From Euborellia annulipes (Eukaryota > Arthropoda > Insecta > Dermaptera > Anisolabididae), in NCBI GenBank assembly GCA_023213315.1, contig JAKCPI010002902.1, positions 59,913 through 123,912 on the forward strand: DNA of 64,000 bases, given 5' to 3'. The position numbers and the translations under genes were made by a program. Positions 1-10,738 of this stretch are shown here, piece by piece. The notes below the pieces were generated by a model. That model ran no database searches, was not told where the DNA came from, and saw only the letters and a program-made list of their open reading frames with translations. Position 1 is the first letter of the stretch. Each line of letters opens with the position of its first letter.

Positions 1-409
1 TTATTATGCGGATACAAGGGTGGGGGTAAAGGGGGTAATTACCCCTCCCCCGAGATTTAAAAAAAAATACTTTTTTTTTTTCGAAAAATAAATTTAATTT
101 TAATGCATAGGCGTAGCCAGAAATTATTGATGGGGGGGGGGTTCAGGGTGATTTCTCCCCCCCCTCCCCCCCCCCCCCCCGATTAATAGGGGATTATAAG
201 ATGTCTAATGAAATATATGACTGGCCACTCCGCCCGCCTTCGCTTCGCCCCCTGGACCCGCCTCAAGCTGGCTCGGGCCCGCCCTTTCTTAATTAAGTGT
301 CGCAATTTTTCATTCAACTCGTTTCAGGCAATAAAATATCACGGGGTAACAGAGAATTTGGCGGGGGGCCGGGACCGCAATCGCTGGGGGGGCAGAGACC
401 AGATAACTC

Positions 410-1862
410 GGTGGGCGAGTCATCACGTCAAACGATACACTTTTTAACCTCCCATCTCAGATTTGTATGAAATTTGGGTCATAGGTAGAGTCAAAGGACT
501 AAGAAAAAGCCCCAATTTCAACTTGATATCTCAACTCGTTTAAGAAAGTGGCGTGTAAAGTTGTCAAAAAGGCAAAAAATCGACCTAACCACATCTATTG
601 TATTTAAATTGTTCTAAAATCTCTTAGAGATGAGATAGAGAGATGAATGAGGTGTCATTTTACAGCTTTTTAGCCCCTTTCCAATGATATACAACACACC
701 TGGGGGGTGCAAAACACTGCAAAAGTTAAAAAAATTCATTTTCAGCATCATTCATTCGTGGAATTGGTTAATTTTTAACGAAATTATAAAGAAAATAGTT
801 AATCTACAAGTCAAAGATAAGAAAATTTTATGATTAAGATGTTGTTTTGCTTAGAAGAATTCTTGGGTATAGTGATAGAGCTGACATAACTATTTTGTTT
901 ATAATTTCGTTAATAATTAACCGATATGCACAAATGAATGATTTCTGGAAAGCTAAAGAGTTACAGAATATCGTACATATATGTTTTTTGCATTCAGGGA
1001 TGTTAAAAAATTTTAGGGTTGTAAGTTAAGAAAAACTGGAAAAATTGAATTTTTAACTTTTAGCAGTGTTTTGCACCACTAAATCACTTCTGATTGGGCA
1101 GAATCTCTAGATTTTCTATGTATCTTAGCTACCTGTATATTTTTAAGAGAAAACACCAAAAAAAATCTAGAAAACTCAAAATAAGAGCGCTTTAGAGCAG
1201 AATTTCAATTAAAACGTTATATTCTCTATATCTCTAAAACTAGAGATATTCCAGCAAAACGATGGCATTTTTGGAAAAAGGACGACGCATATAGGACGAG
1301 AATAGCTCAAACTACTCCGGTACCAAAATCACTGTTAGCCTGTATAATGTTTCCCAATTATGACAAAAAACTAACGCAAGGGTTGTTTTAATTAATTTTT
1401 CTATGATCCCATCATGATCCCTCGATGAGGCTTATATTATCTTTTAACCTTTAAGCAAGGACCATTTTAGAATTTTTTCAAAATTTTCGAAGGGGTACTT
1501 TTTGAGAAAAATTAATTTAAATTTTTGATTTTGAAATTAAAATTTTTTTTATTACCACCCCAGGTGTGTTGAATATCATTGGAAAGGGGTCTAAAAAGCT
1601 GTAAAATGACACCTCATTCATCTCTCTATCTCATCTCTAAGAGATTTTAGAACAATTTAAATACAATAGATGTGGTTAGGTCGATTTTTTGCCATTTTTG
1701 ACAACTTTAACACCCATATTTCTTAAACGAGTTGAGATATCAAGTTGAAATTGGGGCTTTTCTTAGTCTCTATTGACTCTACCTATGACCCAAATTTCAT
1801 ACAAATCTGAGATGGTGAGGTTAAAAAGTGTATCGATTTGACTTGGAAAGAATGACTCGGGC
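410..1862. repeat. nested foldback (palindrome within palindrome)
   Basis: Outer arms at about 410-712 and 1550-1862 are close inverted copies over roughly 300 bp. A second inverted pair lies inside: about 708-803 against 885-1078. The transcript or single strand could fold into one long two-tiered hairpin. No coding domain was recognised in the arms or in the loop at 1080-1550. Short ORFs here are by-products. Confidence 0.8.
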
Positions 1863-2089
1863 CTGGAAAGCCCCATATTTTCTCAATTTTTCTTGGGGCA
1901 AAGGGCTTTCTGGGGGGGGCCACGAGCCTTCTGGGGGGGCCAGGCCCCCCGGGACCCCCTAGTTACGCCCATGTATACAACCCTCTTATTTTATATATAT
2001 GGGCCTATAATACCCAAGTGTCTCTCAATCTGTTTTTGTTTAGAATTTCATCTCAGATCTCTTTAAGAAAAAAAATAATAAATTTTATT

Positions 2090-2225
2090 TATATAATAAT
2101 ATTTATTTTTTTTCATTTGAGAGATTTAATTAATTTTAATAGGCTTTAATTTTTTATAAAGCAAGACAAAAATCAATTCTTTTCAATGGGAAAATTCTGA
2201 ATTTTCTAGAATTTTTTGCGTTTTA
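2090..2225 (+). repeat. dispersed AT-rich repeat, copy 1
   Basis: It shares the core TTTGAGAGATTTAATTA, then a GGCTTT block, then CAATGGGAAAATTCTG, with 36700-36835. A shorter, weaker match lies at 40165-40230. The order of the three blocks is conserved and the text between them has drifted. The family is not recognised. Confidence 0.5.
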
Positions 2226-2265
2226 TTTAATTTTTTTTTTTACGCTAGAGAAAATTATTATATTT

Positions 2266-2310
2266 TACTTTCTCTTACCCTATATATGAAATATATATAG
2301 AGAGAAAGTA
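2266..2310. repeat. family H, isolated 5-prime hairpin
   Basis: TACTTTCTCTTACCC and AGAGAGAAAGTA form a hairpin around a TATATA core. The body that follows this hairpin in complete copies is absent here. Confidence 0.7.
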
Positions 2311-2513
2311 TTTTGTATTATAGAGCTTAAATATCTAGTCATGGCTTGGGTCCAATAGGGAGGGAGGGGTTTGAACCCCCAAATCCCTAAGGGGCTAAGC
2401 CTATGTTTTAATGTATAATTTTAAAAATTAATATTTAAAAATTTGATTTGTATTTATATTCTGGCAAATAAGTACAGAATGCGCCTTTAAATTACCGAAA
2501 TTAAGAAAAAATA

Positions 2514-2542
2514 GTGTGCTGTGCGACCAGTCACACCAGATT
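2514..2542 (+). repeat. family H, 3-prime tip
   Basis: This is the terminal motif (TGCGACCAGTCACACCAGAT) that closes complete family H copies, embedded here in the split MITE. Confidence 0.7.
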
Positions 2543-2582
2543 ACCCCCCCCCCCCGAGAAACACCTCTGGATCCGCCCTTGA

Positions 2583-3190
2583 ATCAGATGACACTCGGTA
2601 TGGATGCAAAGGATTTTGCTTAGAGGGCTGCTCGCGACTTTGTTTACTTAAAGCAAATGCAAATGCAAATGTGGCATTCAGATAGATTTTCTCTCTTTCT
2701 CATTTTCATTCGTACATTGCCATTTGCTTCGCGCTCTAATTAAATCTAAAGGTGATTTCGTTGTTGGAAATTCAACTCGAATGGGCTAATGTTGAGAATA
2801 TCTCTCTAACTACGTAAACTGTGTATGCAACTCACAACTGCCCGTTTCGTTCTTTAGAATGAATTTTATAAAGGGCGTAGCTGGTCTAAAATTCTTCAAA
2901 GGATTATTAGAAATTTATTTTGAGCAACGTTAAAATTAATTAAAATTTTTAGCATCAGTCACTTAAAAGAACTGAACAAATCGCTTTAATATTTTTCTCC
3001 CTTCGCTTTGCAATTTTCTTTTGATCTTTTATTAGCATAAGTATATCTATGTTTTTTCATACAATATAAATACAGGTTTTTTGCACAATTTGTTAATTAA
3101 TCATTTAATTTTTCTTAAGTTTATTTTAGAATAACTGAAAGAATTACAACCTTAGTTAGCTTTATATGTTTTTATTTTTTTAATATTTAA
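2583..3190. other. unassigned AT-rich stretch with POU octamers
   Basis: No coding or repeat family was recognised. Two overlapping ATGCAAAT octamers, the POU-domain consensus, lie at 2659-2666 and 2665-2672 within a short GCAAAT tandem. Function is unproven. Confidence 0.4.
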
Positions 3191-3208
3191 GGGACTAAGG
3201 GCTGGTAG

Positions 3209-3712
3209 CTTATTTTCAGGCCTCACGAGGGGTGGCCAACTTAAATATAAAATTTCAACCTCGTAACTCCTATTTTTTTATGAAGTACAAGAGTAAAGTG
3301 TGCTTCAAAACACTTCAAGGGCAAAATGAGAACATATATTTGAAAGAGCATGTAACAAATAATTGATTTTTGAATATTTAACAAAATTGTTGAAGCGAAT
3401 TTTGAGAAAATCGGAAAAAAAAACTGAAAAAGTACATAAGTAAAATACTAGTACTTTTTAGCCGATTTTGTTTAAAAGCTTATTTTCACGAGTTCGGGGG
3501 ATGCCTAACTTAAATTTAAAATTTCAACCTCGTAGCTTCCTCCATGGTTAAAAATGTCCACACAGACCAATTTGCGGGACCAACTTTTTTGGACTCAGGG
3601 GATCTCAAAACATGTATATCCATCAAAATCTCGACATCGAACTTTTGACTTGATCGCAATACTTTCGCTCTATAAATTTCGTATATATAGGGTAAGAGAA
3701 AGTAAAAACCAG
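3209..3712 (-). repeat. family H copy with a partial tandem duplication
   Basis: Reading the minus strand, it has the 5-prime hairpin (about 3670-3712), the GTCGAGATTTTGATGGATAT-like block, the AGTACTAGTACTTT-type block and the GTACTTCATA block. A further body segment (3209-3279) duplicates 3475-3540. The 3-prime terminal hairpin is missing. Confidence 0.75.
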
Positions 3713-3715
3713 CAC

Positions 3716-4420
3716 TTAATTCAAAGGTTTAAAAGAATTATAAAAAAAAAATCAATTCACTAGCCCTGAACTCCCCTACCACAAATCATTTTTATCAAAT
3801 AATAAATGTTTTAATTGATAGAAATTATTTTCCTCCCCAATTGGCGTGAATACTATTGAAAAGGTAAATTCAATTATCGAATCAATATTTATTTTGTTAC
3901 TGATAATATAAATTAACAAGAAGGACATTTTATCCCAAATTAAATTTAATTAAATGATGATATTTGAAAATCAGAGAATAAAGTCTTAATGAGATGTCAT
4001 TTTTTCTCAACGGGAGAGAGAGAGGGGGAAAAAGATAAATAAAAAAAAAGGAAGGAATTAGGGAGAGAAAATCGAGGCCACTGACGTCATGACTTTAAAC
4101 ATCATACACCTTTTACATAATTGATCACGTAAAATAAAAATCTAATTCGGTCGTAATTGGCTTAAATGATTCAGGAAAAGGGCGATGCCGCCCTATCCTT
4201 TTCTACTTCTTAATTTTTAGACCATTCACTTCACTTTTTGACATCCAATCAAATTGAGATTGAGGAGGGAGGGAAAAAGAAACTAGGTCAACGTTACTTT
4301 TTGGATTGGGTAGGCTACGATAGAGAGACAAAATGACATTTGTCATATTGAAATAACACATTCAGTGGATTTACCAGGTGCGCAAGTTCAAAATGTTTTT
4401 TTTTTTTAATGAAAAATACG
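3716..4420. other. no gene seen
   Basis: AT-rich sequence with a short GA microsatellite (4014-4030) and one TGACGTCA palindrome at 4083-4090. CCAGGTGCGCAAGTTC at 4374-4389 may be the outer repeat of the mariner remnant that follows. Confidence 0.4.
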
Positions 4421-4423
4421 TAA

Positions 4424-4755
4424 TTATTTTATTGGCCCCTTTATCCATCTCTCGGGCAATTTATGGATACCATTCCAAAAGAAAGCTCCATTTTTCATTG
4501 ACATCCATTCATCCAGCCATTTTCGTACATACTCGAAGGTCTTGAAGTGTTGTTCAGCCATCGATGAGAAGAGATGATGATCAGAAGGCGCAAAGTCTGG
4601 TGAACACGGCGGCTGGGGTAGGGTTCCCAACCGAGCGAAGAAATCGTTTCTTTGACCACTTTGGCCGAATGTGCAGGAGCGTTGTCATGGCGCAGATTGA
4701 CTGCCGTGTCTTCAAGCTCATTCTGGACGTTTTTCGATCATTGCATGGTTCAAAT
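4424..4755 (-). pseudogene. mariner transposase, C-terminal fragment, frameshifted
   Basis: The minus strand encodes the C-terminal part of a Tc1/mariner transposase, the cut-and-paste enzyme that inserts at TA. A reading frame upstream of about 4630 contains HDNAPAHSA, the region of the second catalytic aspartate. A one-base shift then leads to CSPDFAPSD, holding the third catalytic aspartate, and to FFWNGIHKLPERW, the usual mariner C-terminal block. With the shift allowed for, 34 residues separate the two aspartates, as in DD34D mariners. The N-terminal DNA-binding half and the first aspartate are missing: nothing matching is seen beyond about 4755. The copy is dead. Confidence 0.9.
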
Positions 4756-4759
4756 TCGA

Positions 4760-5780
4760 TATTTTAAGGTCAAAACTAAAATATCGTATATTAAATTAGG
4801 CACTTTTATATATAAATATTTACCATACATAAGAGATCCTAGGGTTGTACGAGTATACATCTTTACAAAAAATTTTTATTTTAATAATTATGAAAGCTTC
4901 AATTACAAAATAAGGATAGAAAATTTTCATAAATAAAAATTGATCTTTATATTTCTCGACGATTTGATAGGAATTTGTTGAGTTAATAATAAATTTAGAG
5001 TGAGTATTCTTCTTCCCGACGAGTTGCAGTATTAAGTCGAAGAGAACTAGAAGTTTATTTTTAAATTTCCTATTCAAGGACAACCGCTGCCAGACAAGAA
5101 GTCGTCCAACATGGATCATAATTTGGGAGAGTCTGGCAAGTGATCACCAAAGATGGAGAGAGAACTGATGCACAAAGTGAAGGAATGCCACCAGCAACCA
5201 AAGTGGTTAGTCATCTGGGAAAACAGATGCTTGTGTCCTTTCTAAAAAGAAATTTATTAATTAAAATAAAATTTTGTATCAAGTGGTTAAATTTTCAAAC
5301 GACTTTATTTATCAAATCAATGAAGTCAGTGGCTGTTAGTCTATACAACAGGAGCAGGAGCAGGAGCAGCCAAAATAAAAAGCCTCCGACTTTCACAATT
5401 GAACGAGAAGTTTCGGGATTTTTTATTGTCCCATCTTCAGTCCTTCAAATTGTTTATGTCCCGGATTTGGTCGTTTGGGCACAAGACATTCATAGTTATG
5501 TATCATTCAAGTATGTACAGGCGATTTGTCTCATCTTACTTATTCAGTGAGAATCTTTTCTTTATTTCTCTTTAGATAAAGAAATTCACAAGGAATATCT
5601 GGAGATTAAAGCTTCCTTGACGGGGGCTCGTCTCTCTCACATCATTTGATTTTGCAAATTTTTCGACTGACTTCAAGCCTGGTCATCTTTGCTACAAAAA
5701 TGTGATTTGTTGGAGAGCTCGTTTCAAGAAGTGTGTAAAAAATTGCAGCAAGCATCTTTACTTAATTTGCCATTTATCAA
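4760..5780. other. unassigned; one unsupported 136-codon ORF
   Basis: An ATG-to-stop frame at 5140-5550 (+) has no motif I recognise. Its middle is a short in-frame GGAGCA tandem (5350-5370) giving a serine/arginine run. The base composition is slightly less AT-rich than the flanks. It could be a decayed exon or repeat ORF, but no splice or homology evidence supports it. Confidence 0.25.
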
Positions 5781-5782
5781 TC

Positions 5783-5850
5783 AACTAGCCAAGCCGTCTG
5801 CCGAAGGCGGGCGCGCCGCCCCACAGTGATCCCATTCGCTTCAAAAGCGG
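5783..5850 (+). repeat. head of an ACTAGC-type short retroelement, fragment
   Basis: CAACTAGCCAAGCCG followed by a short GC-rich, hairpin-prone stretch (CCGAAGGCGGGCGCG) resembles heads at 38528, 40008 and 52590. Such heads mark short dispersed retroelements in many arthropod genomes. Only the head is recognised. Confidence 0.35.
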
Positions 5851-6403
5851 TCATAGACCTCTATCTTTTTTATTAGTTGGTACTTTTTGATGAGAACTCT
5901 TATATATTATATGTATTTAAACATGCTTTTAAAGAATATGTTATTAGATTTAATAAATATATTTAAGGAAAAGCGTTAAAAGATAAAAATTGAATTTGAA
6001 GCGAATTTTTTCTCCTTTATTAATCAATACAATTTTTAATAAATGATATTTTTTAATAAAAATTTGCACACATGTTTTTTTTTATGTTCTTTAACAAAAA
6101 TTCGACTTTAACGTCTTATAACGTCCCAGAGTGGCAAATATGGGTCATTCCAACGAACTGTCACTTTGAAGTATACTTTACAAAGAATTAAATTTTTAAA
6201 CATAAAATAAATGAATGAACTGCCAGTGTCAGAGATCAAGCTCAATAAACAACAAGAAATTTGACAGAAACGAAGATCAAATACTCTCTAAACACTTTAT
6301 CTCAGGTAAATAACAAATAAAAATATCTATTTTGTTTCATATAATGACTCAAAACATTATTTAAGATAACCAACAAATGTTAATCATCTCACAAGTGATC
6401 GGA

Positions 6404-6945
6404 TTGCTGTGATTTCATTTTTACTTTCTCTTACCCTATATATGGAATATATAGAGAGAAAGTATTAGATGTCAAAAATTCCTTGTTGGGATTTTGATGG
6501 ATATACTCGTTTTGAGGCCCCTGAGTCCAAAAAAGTGGGTCCCGCAAATTGGTCTGTCTGTCGACAAAATATCTCAGGAACGAAAAGAGCTAGGGGGTTG
6601 AAATTTTATATTCGAGTTAGGCACCCTCCCCCCTTCCCCAAGGGGTGAAAATAAGCTTTTGAACAAAACCGGCCAAAAAGTACTAGTACTTTACTGATGT
6701 ACTTTTTCAGTTTTTTTTCGATTTTCTCAAAATTCTCTCCGACGACTTTGATTAAAATTTATAAATTAACTATTTTTTTGATGCTCTTTAAAAAGTATAT
6801 AAATAGTTTGAAGTACTTTCTGATGTGCAAACATTCGTAGCTCAGCGCCATCTATGAATCGCGTGGTCAAGTTTGGAACTTAGGTGCTAAGGGCAACTCA
6901 ATTTAGTAATTTAGTTGTGTGCTGTGCGACCAGTCACACTAGATT
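6404..6945 (+). repeat. family H copy
   Basis: Full order: 5-prime hairpin (about 6424-6464), GATTTTGATGGATATAC block, CCCCTGAGTCCAAAAAAGTG block, generic GAACGAAAAGAGCTAGG block, AGTACTAGTACTTTACTGA block, then the 3-prime tip ending ACTAGATT at 6945. Near 6830-6910 the usual end is replaced by unrelated sequence. GGATTGCTGTGA just upstream is shared with the copy at 8228, so the repeat may start earlier than its hairpin. Confidence 0.8.
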
Positions 6946-7267
6946 ATTTTTTCTAGTTAGTCTGATAGATTCTCATAAATTTATATACCTGAAGAAATGC
7001 AAAATGAACTCCAGGGATAAAAAAAAAGATAAACGAAATTAATATTTATATTAATCTCTCTATATTTAATTAATATAGGCCTATTAAAATATGAATTATA
7101 TGTTTGTAATTTTATAAAAACCCATCTATTTTAAATAAGAAAAATGAAAAAACTGCTTATTTATATTCGTACAAACTTTTTTTGTAAAAGTTATCCTTTT
7201 TATACTAAGTATTTTTGTTTGGATATAATATTTCTGGCTTATTGCCTTTGGTCTTTTGGCTTTCAGT

Positions 7268-7303
7268 CAATGAGGAAGGACACCGAAACGTCGACAGAGA
7301 AAA
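7268..7303 (+). other. degenerate GAAACGTC signature of Penelope-type ends
   Basis: CAATGAGGAAGGACACCGAAACGTCG resembles the minimal hammerhead layout (CTGATGA, short stem, GAAAC GTC) common in Penelope-like terminal repeats, with the first core strand degraded. It is not expected to be active. Confidence 0.3.
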
Positions 7304-8225
7304 CGAAATAATTGATCAAGTATTTCTCCCGCTAGCTGAAAACTATTTCTCCTCTCCATCCCATCCTTGTAGTAATATTTTATCATCATCATTATAAGTC
7401 TTTCATGTAAACTTATTTTTTGTAAAGATAATTTTGTTCATCATCAATAGCCACCATTTTATTTAATATTTTGTAAATAACTTGTTAGTATATTCAACTG
7501 AAAAATATTTGATGTTGAAAAGGTATAGGCAATCGTCCACCTTCCAGTGGCGTGTTAGGGTGTTTCTCAGTGTAGGGGTGGTTGAAGGGGGGGGGGGGCA
7601 GAGTTCATTGCTTAGAGACGGCAAATGCCTAAATCCGCACCTGTGTAGATGCAGACTTTTATTTTACTTATATCACATCAAATAAAGATGAAGTTTGCCA
7701 AATTTATAATTTTAGGTCATTTAGGGAATTTATTTCAATTTGAATAAATGGGGGATAGATTTGCACTTTTAAATAATTTAATACTGATTTTTGTCAACAA
7801 ACAGGATTATTTTATCTTTTTAATAAAGATAGACGCAATATTTATAAAAATCATATATAAAATTCACAAAAAATAATTTAATCAAATAAATGTCATTTTT
7901 CAAATATTTTTTCACTCTAAAATGCAAGTTCGAATGTGTCAAGTAATTAATAAACATCTGACAGATTGATGCAAATGGGCTCGCTTCATAAATGTTTCTT
8001 GGTATAAAGCAGCTGGTTCGTTATATTTGAATTTATTGATAAATACGTTACATTTGCATCTGAAGGAGAGAAAAAATCGCATTAAATTTTAAGGAATGTG
8101 CTGAGTCCATTTCATTTGACAAGGCAAAGAAGTTAATAATAAAATTCCTAAAAGGTATTTTTGACAATTCGAATGGAATAAATAAATCAACATTGGATGG
8201 ATTTAACCCTATTGTTTATTTAAGT
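7304..8225. other. no gene seen; G-rich repeat remnant
   Basis: CAGTGGCGTGTTAGGG at 7545 followed by a G-run (7588-7599) and ATCCGCACCTG near 7641 resembles the small hAT-like elements elsewhere in the window, but no target duplication is seen. The remainder is plain AT-rich sequence. Confidence 0.35.
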
Positions 8226-8227
8226 AG

Positions 8228-9112
8228 GATTGCTGTGAGTTCATTTTACTTTCTCGTACCCTATATATGAAATATATAGAGAGAGAAAGTATTGCGATCA
8301 TGTCAAAAATTCGATGTCGAGATTTTGATGGATATACACGTTTTGAGGTCCCCTGAGTCCAAAAAAGTGGGTCCCGCAAAAATTGATCTCTGTCTAACGA
8401 TTTTTTAGCATAAAGAAATTGAGTTATAGGATTGAAATTTTATAATTAAGTTAGGTACCCTCCCGGACACTCAAAATAAGCTTTTAAACGAAATCGGCCA
8501 AAAAGTACTAGTACTTTACTGATGTAGGCCTACTTTTTCAGTTTTTTTCGATTTTCTCAAAATCCGCTCCAACGATTTTGTTTAAAATTCAAAAATCAAT
8601 TATTTTTTCATGCTCTTTCAAATGTATATTCTCATTTTGCCTTTGACGTGTTTTGAAGTACACTTTACTCTTGTACTTCATAGCAAAGATTTCAGATTTT
8701 TCAAATTCATCTCTATTTTTTTTTTTTTTTTTTTTGAATGGGTGCATAAGGTCCGAAGACCTATAATGACCAATAGTCGCATGCAGCCAGGAAGAAAATA
8801 AAAACAAAAGGAGAAGCATAAAGGGGAAACTCAACTGCGGGAACTGAGAAGATGCCTGTTGAGGTTAGACTTAAAAGTCTGAAGATTGTAGGTTTTGGGG
8901 AAGATAGACGCAGGGAGCTTGTTCCAATCACTGGAGGTCATGGGGACAAAGGAAGAATGAAATTGTTTTGTTCTGTTAGTCGTGATCTGAACAGCATAGG
9001 GATGCTGGGAAGATGCCTCTCTCTCTATGGGGATTTGTATGTTAATTTTGATTCATAAGAGAGTCTTGGAACTTTGGAACCCCTCATCCTTCCTTAAACA
9101 TTCCCCAACAAA
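8228..9112 (+). repeat. family H, long variant
   Basis: It begins like other copies: hairpin at about 8247-8292, then the standard body to about 8700. It then continues through a T-run into about 380 bp not seen in the short copies (8735-9110). This extra part is less AT-rich and holds an open frame at 8852-9055 with no domain I recognise. Part of it (TTTCAGATTTTTCAAATT, GTATGTTAATTTTGATTCA) recurs at 17041-17160 in another copy. It may be the remnant of a longer parental element. Confidence 0.65.
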
Positions 9113-9121
9113 AAAATAAAA

Positions 9122-9410
9122 ACATATAGGATAAAGTGAGTCAGGTGTGAGCGCTTCCGAAACCCTCGCAAGAAGATGTAAAGTTCACAGCGCCACGCTG
9201 CACAGTGGATCAAATTCGCAAATATTGAAGAACATAAAAGAATGTGTATATATAATTTTAAATTTGTAAAGATCCGCCCAAAAAAAAAGATAGTTATAAC
9301 CTCACATTTGCGAATTTGACCAACTGCAGCGTGGAGCTGGGAAGCTTCCATCCCCTTGCGGGGGCTTCAGAATCCCTCACGCTTCACCCACTTTATCCTA
9401 TATAAACCCC
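9122..9410. repeat. foldback element with TATAGGATAAAGTG ends
   Basis: TATAGGATAAAGTGAGTCAG at about 9126 and its inverse ending ACTTTATCCTATA at about 9402 bound about 285 bp. Internal segments are also inverted, for example the CGCCACGCTGCA region against TGCAGCGTGGAG, and GCGAATTTG against CAAATTCGC. No coding capacity. Confidence 0.75.
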
Positions 9411-9651
9411 TATATATATATATTTCTTTTTTTTTTTTTTTGTTGATGGATGTTTAAAAAAAAATTTAAAAAGTACATCAGAAAAGTACTAAATTGAATA
9501 GTATAACATATCGTGATTTAATTAGGTATTTAATTTAATTATATAATTATTATATTTATTTAAATCTCACATACATTATTTGTTTAAATTTTAAATGCCT
9601 AATTGATTTATGACTTTAATTTTGTGGGATTAAGAAGGATCCAATTAAAAA

Positions 9652-10075
9652 AATCTAGTGTGACTGGTCGCACGGCACACAACTTTCTCTTAGCTTAGAT
9701 AATTGAAAATTCTATTCTGGGCTTGACCTACCAGATCTATATTTAGATTCAGGCAGTGCATTAAAATTCAAGAATGTAAATTTATAAATATAAACAAAGG
9801 AAAATATTTATATTTTGTTACGATGGTAACCACGAAACGCCTATCTTTCCCATTAAGTACAAGAGTAAAGTGGGCTTTAAATACATACATTTTAAAGAGC
9901 ACCTAAAAGTAGTTGGTTTATGAATTTTAATCAAAAGCGTTCGAGCCAATTTTGAGAAAATTGGAAAAAGTGAAAAATTACATCAGTAAAATACTAGTAA
10001 TTTTTGGTCGAGTTTTTTAAAAAGTTATGTGTTAGGGTGAGACCTAACGTAAAAAAAAAAATTTTATACATTAAG
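9652..10075 (-). repeat. family H copy
   Basis: On the plus strand it starts with the inverted 3-prime tip (AATCTAGTGTGACTGGTCGC) and proceeds through the AAATATTTATATTTTGTTAC, GTACAAGAGTAAAGTG and AAAATACTAGTA blocks. The 5-prime hairpin is missing; the copy stops in the CCTAACGT region near 10075. Confidence 0.75.
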
Positions 10076-10144
10076 GATACGGATAGGTAAATAAAGGCGT
10101 GGGTCCGCCATATGCGAGTCCGAACCAAATATGTTGGTGAGCTT

Positions 10145-10380
10145 TTAATTCACGGGCTATCGAATGAATGGGACTTGCTTATACAAATAAAATAGGGACG
10201 AAAAAAAATAGGCAAACAAGTTGTAAAACCTTTCCCGATTAAGAGCAGGAGAGTTTCGCAATTTCGTTGCCTATCTTTTTTTATATAGGGCTACATTTCG
10301 TAGAATGCTCACAAACTCTTGTCCCTAGATGTTGAGCAAGTCCGCTTCATTCTACAAAACTTCATTAGAAAAATGTTTGA
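10145..10380. repeat. imperfect inverted repeat
   Basis: GAATGGGACTTGCTTATACA at about 10166 and the inverse GAGCAAGTCCGCTTCATTC near 10352 form the arms, with AGGGACGAAAAAAAATAGGCAA against TTGCCTATCTTTTTTTATAT inside. Probably a small foldback insertion. Confidence 0.5.
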
Positions 10381-10498
10381 TAGTAGAAAACTTTCCTCTT
10401 GTAAAATAGTAATAGGCCTAACAAATAAAAATTTTTTGTGTATATGTTTAAAAATTTGATAGCATCTTGAATTTCAAAGTAATTTTTTATATTATCCA

Positions 10499-10730
10499 CA
10501 GAGACGTCAGGGGGGGGCAGGGGCATCCCCCCCAAGGGCTCTGATCTTTTTTAAATTTTATATTATTCTTAAATAAAATATTTCAGAATATATCTATGGG
10601 TGCATAATCTGTAAAAGATTAATAAATTAATTAAATTAAATATCTTTTTGCCAAATTTGAGTACCTATTTGTAAATTTTAAGAAAAAAAAAAGTTTACCT
10701 CCCCAAGAAAAAGATGAAATGACGCCACTG
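10499..10730. mobile_element. small hAT-like MITE with exact 8-bp target duplication
   Basis: Ends CAGAGACGTC (10499) and GACGCCACTG (to 10730) are imperfect inverted repeats, flanked by ATTATCCA at 10491-10498 and 10731-10738. The internal G-run, the TATAAAATTTAA-like stretch and the AAGTTTACC end match, in opposite orientation, the copy starting at 23927. Confidence 0.85.
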
Positions 10731-10738
10731 ATTATCCA

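Larger units (their letters stand above)
106..2405. mobile_element. hAT-like non-autonomous element inside the MITE
   Basis: The ends are inverted repeats: CATAGGCGTAGCC at 106-118 and GGCTAAGCCTATG at 2393-2405, each next to a G/C-rich run. An exact 8-bp target duplication, TTTTAATG, lies at 98-105 and 2406-2413. CA..TG ends and an 8-bp duplication fit the hAT superfamily. No transposase was seen. Inside lie a large nested palindrome (410-1862), a further GTTACGCCCATG end at about 1975 and a family H hairpin (2266-2310), so the element is itself composite. Confidence 0.75.
2..2581. repeat. GGCGGAT-type MITE, copy 1, split by an insertion
   Basis: The outer parts (about 2-105 and 2406-2581) match the uninterrupted copy at 60245-60610. 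It opens with GCGGATACAAGGG and a G-rich block and closes with a C-run followed by GGATCCGCCCTTG. The two ends are imperfect inverted repeats, as in hAT-like non-autonomous elements. The distal part carries the 3-prime tip of family H (2514-2542), and so does the other copy, so the tip was captured before this MITE spread. The left flank lies outside the window, so a target duplication cannot be checked. Confidence 0.65.

Noticed and set aside
208..447. ORF of 79 codons near the left edge
   Set aside because: It runs across G/C-rich repeat ends and one foldback arm; composition explains it and no domain is visible.
5140..5550. 136-codon ORF as a real gene
   Set aside because: The longest ATG frame in the window, but with no motif, no splice context and a low-complexity middle.
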